From Sodiomyces alkalinus F11 (Eukaryota > Ascomycota > Sordariomycetes > Glomerellales > Plectosphaerellaceae), in contig NW_021167080.1 of NCBI RefSeq assembly GCF_003711515.1, positions 5,050,256-5,100,808 of the forward strand: a DNA stretch of 50,553 nucleotides, written 5' to 3'. Below are positions 37,215 through 47,661 of the stretch, one piece after another (position 1 is the stretch's first letter; every line of letters starts with the position of its first letter). Under the pieces are notes generated by a model, which was given only the letters and a program-made list of their open reading frames with translations, searched no databases and was not told where the DNA came from. A program made the position numbers and the translations under genes.

Positions 37215-38313
37215 ATGGGGATCCAAGGTTACGACACGTTCAAATATTTCCTCGTCTCCTCCCCGTCGGAATATGTAGCTCAGGTTGAAATCAACCGGCC
37301 GGACAAGCTCAACGCCTTCTCCCCGCCGGTATGGTTGGAGTTCGGCCGCCTATTCGCCCAGCTCAGCCACGACCCCGACGTCCGCGCCGTCGTATTGTCG
37401 GGCGCCGGTCCCCGCGCCTTCACCGCCGGACTCGATGTCCAAGCCGCCTCCTCCAAGGATGGGCTCCTGTCCGACGTCTTCCACGGCGACGGGAGGGGCG
37501 ACAAGGACGCGGCCCGTCAGGCCGCCGCGCTGAGACGGCATATTGTAGAGTTCCAAGACAGCATTGGCGCGGTGGAAAAGTGCGAGAAGCGTACGTTCGG
37601 GGGGTTTTTTCCTTTTCCTTTTTTTTTTTCTTTTTCCCTTGTCGTAACGTAACGAGAAAAGCAGGTTGGTAACCCCGATAATAGCCGTCATCTGCGTCAT
37701 GCACGGCGTGTCGCTGGGTCTTGCCATCGACATCGCCTGCTGCGCCGACGTGCGCGTCTGCACGCGCGACGTCCGATTGGCGGTCAAGGAGGTCGATATC
37801 GGCATTCCGGCCGACATCGGCAGCCTGGCTCGCCTGCCGCGCATCGTGGGCAGCATGTCCTGGGTCAAGGACGTGTGCCTGACGGCGCGGGACTTCTCGG
37901 CCGATGAGGCCCTCGCCGTGGGGTTCGTGAGCCAGGTGCACAAGGACAAGGCGGCTGCGGTCCAAGCCGCATTGCAGCTGGCAACATTCATCGCTGCCAA
38001 GAGCCCCGTGGCCGTGCAAGGTACCAAGGAGTTGCTGAACCACGCCAGAGATCATTCCGTCGCCGAGAGTGAGTAGTTCATGGAACCCCCCCCGGGGCGC
38101 CGCACTCAGAGATTCTTTCTTTTCTTCTCCCTGTCCCTCTAGTGGCCACCGAAACGGCACGCGGACCAAAGGGCACCAGAGAATGCTAATGTCGTTGAAC
38201 TAGACTTGCGATACACAACGGTGTGGAACTCGTCCGCCGTGCAGTCGAATGACCTCAAGGCGGCCTTGTTGTCTGGCCTGCGGAAGAGCAAGCCGCGTTT
38301 TGAGAAGCTATAG
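37215..38313 (+). CDS. ECH1: Delta(3,5)-Delta(2,4)-dienoyl-CoA isomerase (crotonase family)
   Basis: Auxiliary beta-oxidation enzyme that shifts double bonds in unsaturated acyl-CoAs. The model has exons 37215-37594, 37665-38068 and 38204-38313, giving 297 aa. The three catalytic acids of dienoyl-CoA isomerases are present with correct spacing: D149 (GLAIDIACC), E169 (VKEVD) and D177 (PADIG). The oxyanion-hole segments are near AFTAGLD and MHGVSLG. The C-terminus is FEKL, which only resembles a peroxisomal PTS1 (normally SKL-like), so its location is uncertain. The first intron is a problem: the consensus donor GTACGT at 37591 is out of frame with the only AG acceptor, so I used the weak donor GTTCGG at 37595, which restores the frame. 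This gives CEKRTLVTPIIAV where relatives usually have CEKPVIAV. A small sequencing error or unusual splicing is possible. Confidence 0.85.
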
Positions 38314-38758
38314 CGAGGAGACAACTTTCATTTGACCATTCGGTATATCCGCCGAGATCGGTCTGGCGGAGACAATAGTGATCTGTGCATATCCGCGAGG
38401 CTGCTGTTATAGCGTTGCAAGCTTGGTCTTTTTCTCTCTTTTCTTCCCCCCCACCCCCCCTTGTTTAGTGTGTCCATATCCCGAGGGTCACGAAGCGCGT
38501 TGCATGCACCCTCCACCAGTGTCTCTCCTAACGTAGGATCATGATTGCCAGGATTCGACATATGTAGCCGATGACGGGGTCGCACATGAGACGGTAAACG
38601 GAGTGCGTTGGAATGCGGGTAGCAGTGGCAGTGACAGTAGTAGGAGCCACGGTGTTGGAAAGTGTTAAAATGGGACGGGGCCGCGAGGCAACGGAGCCTC
38701 GTCGAATAGCTTTTCTTCTTTCTTTGTGGTCCGTATGCCGACTGGGTATAGAAAGGGT
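38314..38758. other. Short convergent 3' region
   Basis: About 445 bp separates the stop codons of the isomerase (+) and TFB5 (-) genes, so their 3' UTRs probably meet or overlap. T- and C-rich runs at 38430-38460 are the only visible structure. Confidence 0.6.
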
Positions 38759-39142
38759 TCACTCGGAGCCAGACTCGTCGACTGCCTGCTGGGTCTCTTT
38801 GAGTCGCTGCAAGTAGTGATAACAGAGATGGTCAGTCAATCGCTTGTTTGAGTGATGGACGAAGAGGCAGGGGAATCCGGACGCGTCATACGTCCTCAAG
38901 TTTCCGCTTTAGCTCGGCGAGCATGTTCTCCTTGACTACGACGCGCTGATCATCGAGGTCTTCTATGATGAAATCGTGATTGGCCGAGTCTATATTGACG
39001 ATAATAGACTTGATCGATGGATCGCATTCGATCAGGACTCCTGGGGAGGGGAGGGTGGAGCGGTTAGTGAGCTGGCTCGAAATATTGCCGGTATATCCCA
39101 TTGATAAAGCGCCGTGAACGAACCTCGAATAGCACGCGGCAT
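38759..39142 (-). CDS. TFB5: TFIIH subunit TFB5 (TTDA/GTF2H5)
   Basis: Smallest subunit of the transcription and DNA-repair factor TFIIH; it stabilises the p52/Tfb2 subunit and is needed for nucleotide excision repair. The model has three small exons: 39124-39142 (19 nt), 38892-39040 and 38759-38806, giving 71 aa, the usual length of this family. Introns are 83 and 85 bp. The protein starts [20 protein letters not shown], the conserved N-terminus, and continues with [19 protein letters not shown] and LKRKLEDRLKET. Without the second intron the frame would stop at 38886 after 57 residues, lacking the last helix. The first exon carries only six complete codons, so an ORF-based search would miss both ends. 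It faces the isomerase gene tail to tail. Confidence 0.94.
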
Positions 39143-40033
39143 AGCTTGATGAGGGTATAGTGCTTCGCCAAGAGTGGTAGGGAATGTATGTGTGTCTTTG
39201 CCTTGCACGGTAACGATAGTCCATAGGTGACGTTTGTATGTAAGGTAATGTATGTAAGGATATGTATGGGTCGGTTGCTGGAGAACGGGGCTTCGAGGTG
39301 AATTGGCTTAGTAAGATCGACTCTCGTCTAGCGTCCCCCGTTCCATCGTCTCGATGACGTACTTAGTACTCGGCCTCCTGTATCCGGGATTTAGCACCCG
39401 CAGGTACCGCAGGTAACCACTACCAGTACGCACCCGTACCTTTCTCGAGGTCGGAGAACTCGGGGATGAGATATGGAAAGACGCCGGTACAGCCGGAAAG
39501 GTGTAATTCCAGTGAGAACTAGTCGTTAAGAAATAATAGAGTTCTCTTTACTTAGTACGGATACGTCGGACGTGGCTTCCGTTCTCGGCCACTTTACGAA
39601 GGTTGATAACGTATTAATAACGCCTCTGTAAGGTGTACGAAGTAATTAGGATGTACTACTACATACATACATACACGTATTGCAGCTTCCCTCTCGAGTT
39701 CTTTGATTTGTTGTCTTCTTTCGTCTTCGTCACTCTTTTTCTCTTTCTCCTCCACTTCTCTGCCTCATCTTTGACTTCCCCAGATCATCTGCTTCTACCG
39801 ACAACGTATAATATATTTGACAACCCTCACCCGAGTCGGCGTTTTCACCAAGAAGCTTCAGGCACCGGCTGAACGAATATCGAAAAAGTGGTGCGAGGAA
39901 CCCGTCAACGGTCAATCTCCTTGGGCCACATGATTGCGAATTCTTTTTGCCACATTGAACGGATGGCCGGCGCATAATACACAGTGATCGTTCTTACAGA
40001 CCTCTTTAAAGAAAGAAAAAACCCACCTAGACA
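39143..40033. promoter_or_regulatory. Divergent region between TFB5 and the PPxY membrane protein
   Basis: About 890 bp holds the promoters of two divergent genes. It contains GTACGAAGTA at 39635-39644, tandem ACAT units near 39660-39675 and a pyrimidine-rich stretch at 39685-39780. No gene is seen. Confidence 0.55.
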
Positions 40034-40870
40034 ATGTCCTCGCCCACCCCCGAGCCCCAGCCAACCTCGTCAGACCCGCCACGCGAGGAGGGCGGTCTAT
40101 TCGACGGCTCCCCCATCTGGGTAGTCATCCCCCTCGTTCTACTCATCATCGCCACCGCCCTCGCCAGCTGCATCATTTTCTGCCGTCGCCGCCGCCGCCG
40201 CCTCGGCGCCCCCACCCCTTCCAACTGGGACTACGACGACCAGGCCGACATCCATCGCGACTACCGAGGGCCGTATGCCAACCCGATCATACGACCCACC
40301 AGCAGCAACCCCCTCTACGGCCGCCGCACCGGCTGGACCGGCTGGGCCTCCCGGAGTGCGGAGGGTCTCAATGAGTTCGGCGAGGCACCGCCGGCGTACG
40401 AGCCCAAAGCCGAAGACCCCGCCCAGTCCCTGGCCGGCGGCAGCGGTCCTACCGACCACTATCCCGGCCCGTCCGGCGCGGGCCCCGCTGTCGTCGAACT
40501 CGGTCAGATGCGGGGGACGACGCCGAGAGACGGGCCCCCGGCCACCGCTATCCACAGGAACAGGGGCCCGGCCTCGGGCTGCGGCGCCACTCCGGGCTCT
40601 CCTCCTTTTACCCCGCTCACTCGGCCTGCCCCTACGCACCAACCTGGCGCACCGTCTTCTTCGCTCTCCCGACCCGGACCAGGAGCAGTGCCCGCCGTGC
40701 CACCGCCGGATTATGGCTCTGCTACCGTAACGCCCGCGTCCGCCGCTGTGCCGGCTGTTTCGGCAGACACAAGGCATGCACCCCAATCAGAGACCACTTC
40801 GTCGCCACCATCCTCGCCTGTCGGGGTGATACACACACCACCACCACCAGGTGCACCGAGGACCCCTTGA
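40034..40870 (+). CDS. Single-pass membrane protein with two PPxY motifs, unknown function
   Basis: Intronless, 278 aa. There is no signal peptide. A short N-terminus rich in Pro/Ser and Asp/Glu precedes one transmembrane helix at about residues 28-50 (WVVIPLVLLIIATALASCIIF), followed at once by six arginines at 51-56. By the positive-inside rule the long C-terminal part (about 220 residues, Pro/Gly/Ser/Thr-rich, probably disordered) is cytosolic. It carries PPAY at 119-122 and PPDY at 224-227, which fit the PPxY ligand of WW domains such as those of the ubiquitin ligase Rsp5/NEDD4. A role as an Rsp5 adaptor for membrane-protein sorting is inference. The alternative is a generic fungal single-pass protein whose tail is simply Pro-rich. 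The long open frame, TM helix and charge pattern support a real gene. Confidence 0.7.
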   Translation: MSSPTPEPQPTSSDPPREEGGLFDGSPIWVVIPLVLLIIATALASCIIFCRRRRRRLGAPTPSNWDYDDQADIHRDYRGPYANPIIRPTSSNPLYGRRTGWTGWASRSAEGLNEFGEAPPAYEPKAEDPAQSLAGGSGPTDHYPGPSGAGPAVVELGQMRGTTPRDGPPATAIHRNRGPASGCGATPGSPPFTPLTRPAPTHQPGAPSSSLSRPGPGAVPAVPPPDYGSATVTPASAAVPAVSADTRHAPQSETTSSPPSSPVGVIHTPPPPGAPRTP

Positions 40871-42001
40871 AGAGAATCGCATTCTCTTTAGGTCTTCGGC
40901 AGATGTCGCCTTCATATATAGTCTCTGCTTGCACTCACTGCCGTTCTTCTGGTTTGCATGAAATAATACCCAACGGCGTTCTCGTGTCTTTTATTTCTCG
41001 GTTTTATTTGGTTTGGCTTGGGGTAAGATAAGAACATGGCATGCGCAGCAGTCATGTCATGCATCTGGACGCAGATCGTGAGCCTTAACAGTATTCGTCG
41101 TTGCAGGCAGCAAATCTGATAGTTAAATACCTACCATATATATGCCGAACTTCATCGAATGCGGAGGAGCCGCAGGGTTGGAGACTCCACGAAGAGCGTG
41201 GATGGATGTAGTCATTGGCAGGGCACAGTTTCTTCTTTACAGGTCGGCTTCTCTCCCAACCGAGCTTGCGATTATCAAGGCACCTGTCGTTATGTTGAAA
41301 TATAACTCGACTGTCTCACGTAGCGTTTCTTCCCCAATATTCCTTCTCCATGCCACCGAGTAATCCTGGTGCCGGAACCTGCCTCCTCATCGACTCGTCT
41401 TTCCGACAGGCGACGATCTCTCCCCACAAAGCCATATCAGTCCTTGCCCTTGTCAAAGATCCTCCGATTCAATCGAAGACTCTCAGAGCTGGAAGTGTAA
41501 AGAGAATAGAACTAGACGGTAAAGAGAGAAGAAAGAAAGCAAGACGGAAGAAATGCTCCAGTAAAAATACCATACGCCAGTACCATTGTATTTTTGCTCC
41601 TCTCCTTTTTCTGGCGAGACATAAGAGACGAAAAAGAAAAACAAATTCGCCAAAACGAGTTGAGGATGATAATGCTATGTACTCCTCCGTGTCGACATCC
41701 ACAGTAACACGCAGATATGAGGCGTGGAAGAGACCGTCCGATGATGCTAATCCCATCCATGCATCCAGGCTATCTATAAAGAGACTAACCGCCAGTCAGT
41801 GTAGAGACGGCAGTCCACAAAATCCCAAGAGAAAGAATACCCTTCAATTCCGTGAGGTAAGGGGGGAGGGAAAGGAGATGTGTGAGGTAAGAGGTAATAA
41901 AAAGAAAAGAAAGGAAAAAAAAAAAAAAAAAAGAAGGGGGGCTCGCCAACTGATTACAATACGATAAATAGGACTGGAAAAGAAGGACGCTGGCATCACG
42001 C
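40871..42001. other. Intergenic region between convergent genes
   Basis: About 1.13 kb between two stop codons, expected to hold both 3' UTRs. It has an A-rich run near 41919-41936. Several open frames cross it, but all are short, Lys/Ser-rich and without family features. Confidence 0.6.
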
Positions 42002-45000
42002 TCATTTGCCACTCTTACCACCCTTATATTTCTCCAACACCTCGGCCAGCTCTTTAGCTACCTCGGCATTCTTGACCTGCACCATATACGTTTCCACGCC
42101 ATCACCCTTCTCGTTCGACGTCACCAGTTTGACGTATTTGCCGTCGTTCTTGTACGTTATGTTGGGGAGCAGAGCGCGGTTGAGGACCACGTGCCCGCGG
42201 GGTTCGGCACGCACCAACATGCGAACAGCACCCGACGTGTTGTGCTTCAGCAGGCGGAAAGGTCCGATGCCCCGGGTGACCCAAGGGCTCTTGCTTTTGT
42301 TCTTGTCTTCGTCTCCGCTGTCTTCGGCCGCCTCGCTGGCGGTTACGAACTTGAGCACCTTGGATCGCACTTCATGCACAGCTGTCTCGTCTTCCTCGCC
42401 GGGTCCGCCTTGCGTCAGGGTGACCTGCTCATGGGGCTTCTCTTCAGGGTCGTCGCCCGCGTCCGCGGCGCCAGGCGCTTCCCGGCCGGCTGATGGGGCG
42501 TTTGCTGATGTCTTCTCTCGGTCAGCGGTCGGCTCGGGTGTTCCGGTGGCTGGCGTCGTGGCTAAGCTAGACGCCCCGCCAAGATTGAAGGGTGAGTTGG
42601 TACCTGTAGTAGACGCGCCCCCTGCGGGCGGCTGCAGGTTTCCGCCGAAGATGGAGCCACCGGGCTGCGTAGGCTTGGGCGCGAAGATATTGTCCGACTG
42701 GTTCTGGGGTTGGGAGTTGGTGAAGGAAGTTGGGTTAGAGGACGCGTTTGCACCGAAGGCGAAGAGGGAAGACGAAGACCCAGTCGACGTGCCAGGCTGG
42801 GCAGTGGGTTGGGAGGAGCTGGAACCGAACTGGAAGGGCGTGGAAGACGTGGAAGCCCCAAAGGTTGGTGCTGACGAGCTAGCGCCAAAGTTGAAAACAC
42901 CACCTGCGGGTGCGGCCGTGCTGCTAAGAGCGGCCGAGCCGCTGCCGAACGTGAACGGGTTGCTAAAGGACTGGTCACTATTCCCCGTGCCAGTTGTAAA
43001 CGTGAAGGAGGTACTGCCGAGACCCTGTCCACTGGGTTGGGATGAACTGCTTGAGGCTCCAAACAGGTTGGAAGAAGGGGCATTCTGCGACGCGCCGAAG
43101 CCGAACGACGCGGACGGCTTCTCAGTCGTAGGACCACCGAAGAGCTTCTTTGCCGGCGGCTCGGCCGGCTTGTCGTCCTGCTTCATGGGACTACCGCCGA
43201 AGAGCGCGTTCCCCGCGGGGGGAGGTGCAATGGGGGTTGAAGTAACGCCGCCAAAGAGCGGCTTGGGGGTTTCTGATGTAGAGGCTGCAGGCTGGCTGGG
43301 CTTATCGCCACCGAAAGTGAAAGACGTTGTTGCAGGCCCAACGTTGAAGCTTGGAGGGGTGGACGGATTGCCAAACGGGTTTGACGCCCCGTTGTTAGTC
43401 GCAGCAGCACTATCGGAAGGTTGCGAAGCGGCAGCGTTCGCGTTGCCGAAGATGTTGGAAGCTCCAGCTCCAGCTCCAGCTCCACTTGCCGGCTGACTTG
43501 CCGAGCCGAAGAGGTTCGAAGGAGTGGTTGTGGAACTCGTGCCAAAAAGACTCGCGGGCTTGTTCGCCTCACTCGTGGCGGGCTTTGAGGAGTCGGCAGG
43601 CTTGGTGGCTCCAAAAAGCGAATCCTTTGGCTTATTATCCGCACCGAATAAACTGGGCGCCGATGCTGAAGAGGGCTTCGACTCCTCTGGTTTGGACGCG
43701 CCGAAGGAGAAAGTAGGCGCGGCAGACTTCAGGGCCGAATCAGACGCAGGCTTGGATTCGTTCTCGGACTTGGGTGCGCCGAAAGAAAAGGGAGATGCGA
43801 CGACCGTGGAAGACGAATCGGCGGCAGCAGGTTTCGGCTGGAACAGTGACGAGGTTGTCGTCGAAGGTTCGGACGGCTTGGGTGTGAACCCGCCAAACAA
43901 GGGCTTCGTCGGCTGAGACTCATTCTCCTTATCAGACTCTCCCGACTTGTCCGCCTCTTGTCCGGGTTTCGCGGATGTAGACTTATTCTCGGCCTGTCTC
44001 TCCTGGGGCTTCTCCTCCGTTTTGTCCCGAGGTTTCTCCTCTGGTTTAGGGGCGCCGAAAACGTTGGCCGCGGCAGGTGTGGAGGTCGACTTCGGGCCGA
44101 AAAGAGAGTTTCCAGTGGCCGTACCGGAAGAGCCGAAGAGACTGCTGGAACTGGCAGCACCGGTGCCGAACTTGATGGGCGTGCTTGGGTTCCACGTCGC
44201 GTTGACGGGCGGTATCGTTGTAGCCGTCTTGTCGGCGCCCGCAGCCTTCGACTCACCACCGGACCCTGCGGCATCATCCGTCTGAGTCGCTTCATCAGAA
44301 GCAGCTCGGAGAGGCTGACCGTCACTGCCTTTCGCAACCCGGTCGAACAGACTCCGGCCAGGAGTGGACTCTCTCGACGCATCAGCCGTAGATGGTGCGG
44401 GAGGCAGCAAGGGCTTCTGGGATCCGAAAAGGTTGCCAGCAGGAAGCGAGGAAGGGGTATCGGCCCTGCCACTAGCAGCCACGCTCGGCTCGTCGCTCTG
44501 CAGGCCAGTATCCTGGGTATCGGCTTCTCCATCCGAATCGGATTCACTCTCCGCGTCTGCGTCCACGCCACTATTCTTCGCGCTGTTGTCGGAGAGGTAG
44601 CCAAAGATGTTGCCGGCGTTCTGAGGCGGCTTCAAAGTATCAAACACGGAACGCGCGGGGCCATCGTTCACCGACTGGGAGGAGGAGGAGGAGGCAGTGC
44701 CAAAAGTGGAGAAAGGGTTGGGATTCGCGACCGAGTCGGAAACTTGCGCAGGCTTGGCTATGGCCGAGCTGGCGGAGGATTTGTTGTTGAAGGCCTTCTC
44801 AAACAGCGCCTTGGTAGCAGAGGGGGTCGACTTGGCCATCTTGGACGGCATGTTCTCGTCCGGTTCCTCACTGGTCGAAGCCTTCCTCTTGTTGCTGGCG
44901 GGGGCAGGAGTGGCAGCAGCAGTCTCGTCGCGCTCCATGGCGCGCTTCTTGTTTTTGTTGAGCGAGGTGATCGACAGGACGGAGTTCTCCGACGAGGCCA

Positions 45001-45814
45001 GTTCCTCTTCCGCCTTGCGTTTCGTCGAGGTACTCGGCCTGGAGGGCGTATCGGGAGCTTGCTTGCCCGCTTCTGGGTCTGGGAGACCATGGGCAGCTCT
45101 CCATTTCCGAAGGACGTCGTTTGACGGCTTTACGTTCTTGAATTCATAGAGGCCATAGCGCAGCATGATAAGGCTCCGACTTTTCTCGAACTCTTTGGCG
45201 AAGTTCATGATATTCAACTTCCAATCCTTCTTAGCAAATACTTCGTTGGCCGAATGCTTGAGGCGGCGTAAATCGAGGATACAGAAGAGCTGGCGTCGCT
45301 GCAAGTCGTCGTACTCGGGAGGCACAAGGTGGCCCAGGAACTGGTCGGCATAGACGGTACCCTTCGCATCGAGTTCGGGGGGGATCTTCTTGGCCAAAGC
45401 CTCGCCGCTGAGCTCGGGCGGGGGGGAAGGGATGCGCATGGTGAAGAGTTCAGCAGAGGTAGACCGCATCATCCCCCGGGGGGTTGCCTGGGCAGTGACT
45501 TCCCGGTAGACGCGCTGGGATTGCGGCGTGGTCCCAGGGGCAAAAATCTTGGTTTTGGTTTCGGCGGGCAACTTGGGTGAGAAGGGAGCGGCGGAGTTGC
45601 TGCCAATGGACGAGGTGCGGAACAAGTTCCGGGAGGATGAGATGGAAGATGAGTTCATCGTGCTTGACGCCAGGTTATCCGCGACGATGGATTTGCGCGA
45701 AGGAGCTGTCTGGGGAGTGCCGAGGCGCTTATTGGGATTCAGCGGTGATCCTTGGTAGGTGCGATTCGCGAATTTGAAGTGCGGACGCGCACGAGGCGTG
45801 CCGTTCTGTTCCAT
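42002..45814 (-). CDS. NUP2: FG nucleoporin with C-terminal Ran-binding domain (Nup2/Nup50 type)
   Basis: Mobile nuclear-pore protein that helps release cargo from importin-alpha and binds Ran. Intronless, 1270 aa. The N-terminal 300 residues are basic and non-FG (start MEQNGTPRARPHFKFANRTY) and contain a folded-looking block (DLQRRQLFCILDLRRLKHSA). A Ser/Thr/Lys-rich middle follows, then about 700 residues of FG repeats with LFG, FSFG, FTFG and FNFG cores (for example SLFGSSG, SPFSFGAPK, SFTFGGDK). The last 130 residues form a RanBP1-type domain (IGPFRLLKHN, VRMLVRAEPRGHVVLN, NAEVAKELAEVLEKYK). The start at 45814 is the first in-frame ATG; the open frame upstream of it has only a GTG. In Aspergillus, Nup2 also acts on mitotic chromatin. 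The large N-terminal part differs from yeast Nup2, so equivalence is by architecture. Confidence 0.88.
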   Translation of the reverse strand: MEQNGTPRARPHFKFANRTYQGSPLNPNKRLGTPQTAPSRKSIVADNLASSTMNSSSISSSRNLFRTSSIGSNSAAPFSPKLPAETKTKIFAPGTTPQSQRVYREVTAQATPRGMMRSTSAELFTMRIPSPPPELSGEALAKKIPPELDAKGTVYADQFLGHLVPPEYDDLQRRQLFCILDLRRLKHSANEVFAKKDWKLNIMNFAKEFEKSRSLIMLRYGLYEFKNVKPSNDVLRKWRAAHGLPDPEAGKQAPDTPSRPSTSTKRKAEEELASSENSVLSITSLNKNKKRAMERDETAAATPAPASNKRKASTSEEPDENMPSKMAKSTPSATKALFEKAFNNKSSASSAIAKPAQVSDSVANPNPFSTFGTASSSSSQSVNDGPARSVFDTLKPPQNAGNIFGYLSDNSAKNSGVDADAESESDSDGEADTQDTGLQSDEPSVAASGRADTPSSLPAGNLFGSQKPLLPPAPSTADASRESTPGRSLFDRVAKGSDGQPLRAASDEATQTDDAAGSGGESKAAGADKTATTIPPVNATWNPSTPIKFGTGAASSSSLFGSSGTATGNSLFGPKSTSTPAAANVFGAPKPEEKPRDKTEEKPQERQAENKSTSAKPGQEADKSGESDKENESQPTKPLFGGFTPKPSEPSTTTSSLFQPKPAAADSSSTVVASPFSFGAPKSENESKPASDSALKSAAPTFSFGASKPEESKPSSASAPSLFGADNKPKDSLFGATKPADSSKPATSEANKPASLFGTSSTTTPSNLFGSASQPASGAGAGAGASNIFGNANAAASQPSDSAAATNNGASNPFGNPSTPPSFNVGPATTSFTFGGDKPSQPAASTSETPKPLFGGVTSTPIAPPPAGNALFGGSPMKQDDKPAEPPAKKLFGGPTTEKPSASFGFGASQNAPSSNLFGASSSSSQPSGQGLGSTSFTFTTGTGNSDQSFSNPFTFGSGSAALSSTAAPAGGVFNFGASSSAPTFGASTSSTPFQFGSSSSQPTAQPGTSTGSSSSLFAFGANASSNPTSFTNSQPQNQSDNIFAPKPTQPGGSIFGGNLQPPAGGASTTGTNSPFNLGGASSLATTPATGTPEPTADREKTSANAPSAGREAPGAADAGDDPEEKPHEQVTLTQGGPGEEDETAVHEVRSKVLKFVTASEAAEDSGDEDKNKSKSPWVTRGIGPFRLLKHNTSGAVRMLVRAEPRGHVVLNRALLPNITYKNDGKYVKLVTSNEKGDGVETYMVQVKNAEVAKELAEVLEKYKGGKSGK

Positions 45815-46723
45815 CGCGGAAAGCACGGCAACGAACTGCTATGAAGGGAAGTCGATGAAAAAGGAAGAAGAAAAGAAGAAGAAAAGGAGAAGAATAGAGA
45901 TGAAGTCGTGATGGATTAAGTGAAGTAGAAGTTTCGATGAGATCGAAGTGTAGAGGACTCAGAGGGTTCGCGTCACCACGAGTGGGCAAGAGGCGACGAG
46001 GACACACTCGGTGACAACAAAGAGCGGAAGGAAGGGAAGTAGAGTCGACAGGAAGACAAGAAAAAGGGCCCGTGCAATCAGCAGCGTGCCAACATCGAGA
46101 CGTTTGACTACACGGCGACTTCGACGCCGATGGATGAAGTGGTCGAGGAGACGTTTCAATGTGGACCGTGTTGTCGTCGTGACGACGAGATTGCAGGTTG
46201 TGTGTTAGGTGTTTCTTTTTTTTTTCTCCCTCTTCCCTTGTCGCTTGTCGGGGGGCTATTGAGGGAAAGAAAAAGCAGGAACAAGGGAGAAGGATGCCCC
46301 ACTTCTAGCTCCAGGTAAGGGCGCCTGAGGCAACTACCCTGCACGAAAACCTTGGTTGGTCAGCCGCATGAAAGTTTTCCCGATGCGTTATACTCTGTAC
46401 ATATACCTCCGTATAGGTACCTGTGAATCCGGCGATAAACCAATGGATTGTGATGAAACGCTTTTGCATATATGCACTGTTTCGTCGAGGTGATCTATTA
46501 AATAGCGAAGACGCGATGGCAGTAGTTTTTCTCTCAGGGACAACATGCAGAACTGAATATTCCGAAGCGAACAAAACCATAGGCAGATTAATGCAACATA
46601 AATAGGTAGATAAAAATTCACGTCTAAAGAAAAACCTCATTGTACAGGGGTATTTCCAACAGTTTGTATGCGCCCTCCACCTCCCTTCTCTGCCCCCCTC
46701 TCCCGTATCACTCTACGTGTTGT
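45815..46723. other. Intergenic region upstream of the nucleoporin gene
   Basis: About 910 bp between two minus-strand genes. The part beside 45815 is a purine-rich belt on the plus strand (pyrimidine-rich leader on the coding strand). The distal part beyond about 46340 should hold the SCP2 3' UTR. No gene is seen. Confidence 0.55.
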
Positions 46724-47332
46724 CTATAGCTTGGCCTTGGTCTGAGCCTTCTTGAGGATAGGCTCCATCTTGGTCGCCTTCATGGCATCGCCCTTGATCT
46801 TGAGCTTGCCCGACATGAATAGCCTCTGTGCGTTGGCCTTGCCAGCGACAAGGGCACCAAAGTCGGCATCGGATAGCGTGAGGGTGACTGCGAGGAGATG
46901 TATAAGCGCATGCGGGGGAAGACGCGGAAAGTCCGAGTAGGTAGGTAAAACAAGTCATAAATGGATGATGACGCTGGATATATCTTCCTTCGCCTTCCCC
47001 TTGTGAATGTAGCAATTAAAGAGGAGAACGGCGACTAGACTTACCAGTAGGGTTGTTTCCAAGACCCTTGTCGACCTTGCCGGTCTCCTTGAGATCGATA
47101 TGCCAGCTCTCGGTCTCGCCAGCCTGGTTCTTCAGGGTAAAGGCAAAAACAGCCTTGCCCTGCTTGATGGCGGCTTTCCGTTCGGCGTCGCTGGAGTTTA
47201 GCGCATCGTTAATGGCGTCGAAGGCGGCCGAGGAAGGGAACTTGTCTGCGGGCAAAGGAGTCAGCCGAGCGGAGGACGGAGGAAGTTGGGGAAATTTCGG
47301 TGTCGCGGCTACTTACCGCTCTTGAGAGACAT
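46724..47332 (-). CDS. scp2: SCP2 sterol-carrier domain protein, peroxisomal (PTS1 AKL)
   Basis: Small lipid-transfer protein that binds fatty acids, acyl-CoAs and sterols in the peroxisome matrix. The model has exons 47317-47332 (16 nt), 47045-47245 and 46724-46887, giving 126 aa, the usual size for a stand-alone fungal SCP2. Introns are 71 and 157 bp. The start MSLKSDKFPSSAAFDAI, the GKAVFAFTLKN strand, the VTLTLSDADFGALVAGK segment and the MSGKLKIKGDAMKATK block are typical of the SCP2 fold. The last three residues are AKL, a standard PTS1 signal. Its promoter is shared with the omega-amidase gene and contains two CCTCGG hexamers, consistent with induction by fatty acids. Confidence 0.95.
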
Positions 47333-47569
47333 GGCGTGATGCTGCTGCTGTTGTTGTTGTTGTTGATGTTGTTCTTGTTGAAGCAAGGGAATTGGAACAA
47401 GGCAGACGGGAAGATGCGAAAGTCTGGTTTTGGGTTTTGGGTGGAAGAAATACGACAAGCGGAGAATTAGGTAGCAGAAGTGCTGACGGGGTGTCAAGCG
47501 ACCGGGGGGTTGCGCTAGTTATATGCAAATAATGGAAATGGCGACGTGGGCTGCCAGAAGCTCGTGGCT

Positions 47570-47575
47570 CCTCGG
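47570..47575 (+). promoter_or_regulatory. CCTCGG hexamer (FarA/FarB-type core)
   Basis: Exact match to the FarA/FarB core in the promoter of a peroxisomal lipid-transfer gene. It is short, so the call rests on context and on the second copy nearby. Confidence 0.4.
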
Positions 47576-47661
47576 AGTCCGAAAAGGATCGAGTAGTAAA
47601 GGGTAAGGTAGGAAGGTCGTTTTGTCCCTGGGCTGCCTGCCCGTTGTGACATGTGAATGTG

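Noticed and set aside
42006..43496. 496-residue plus-strand open frame antisense to the nucleoporin
   Set aside because: It mirrors the low-complexity FG-repeat codons of the nucleoporin, and the protein has no recognisable domain. The 388-residue frame at 43958-45124 is rejected for the same reason.
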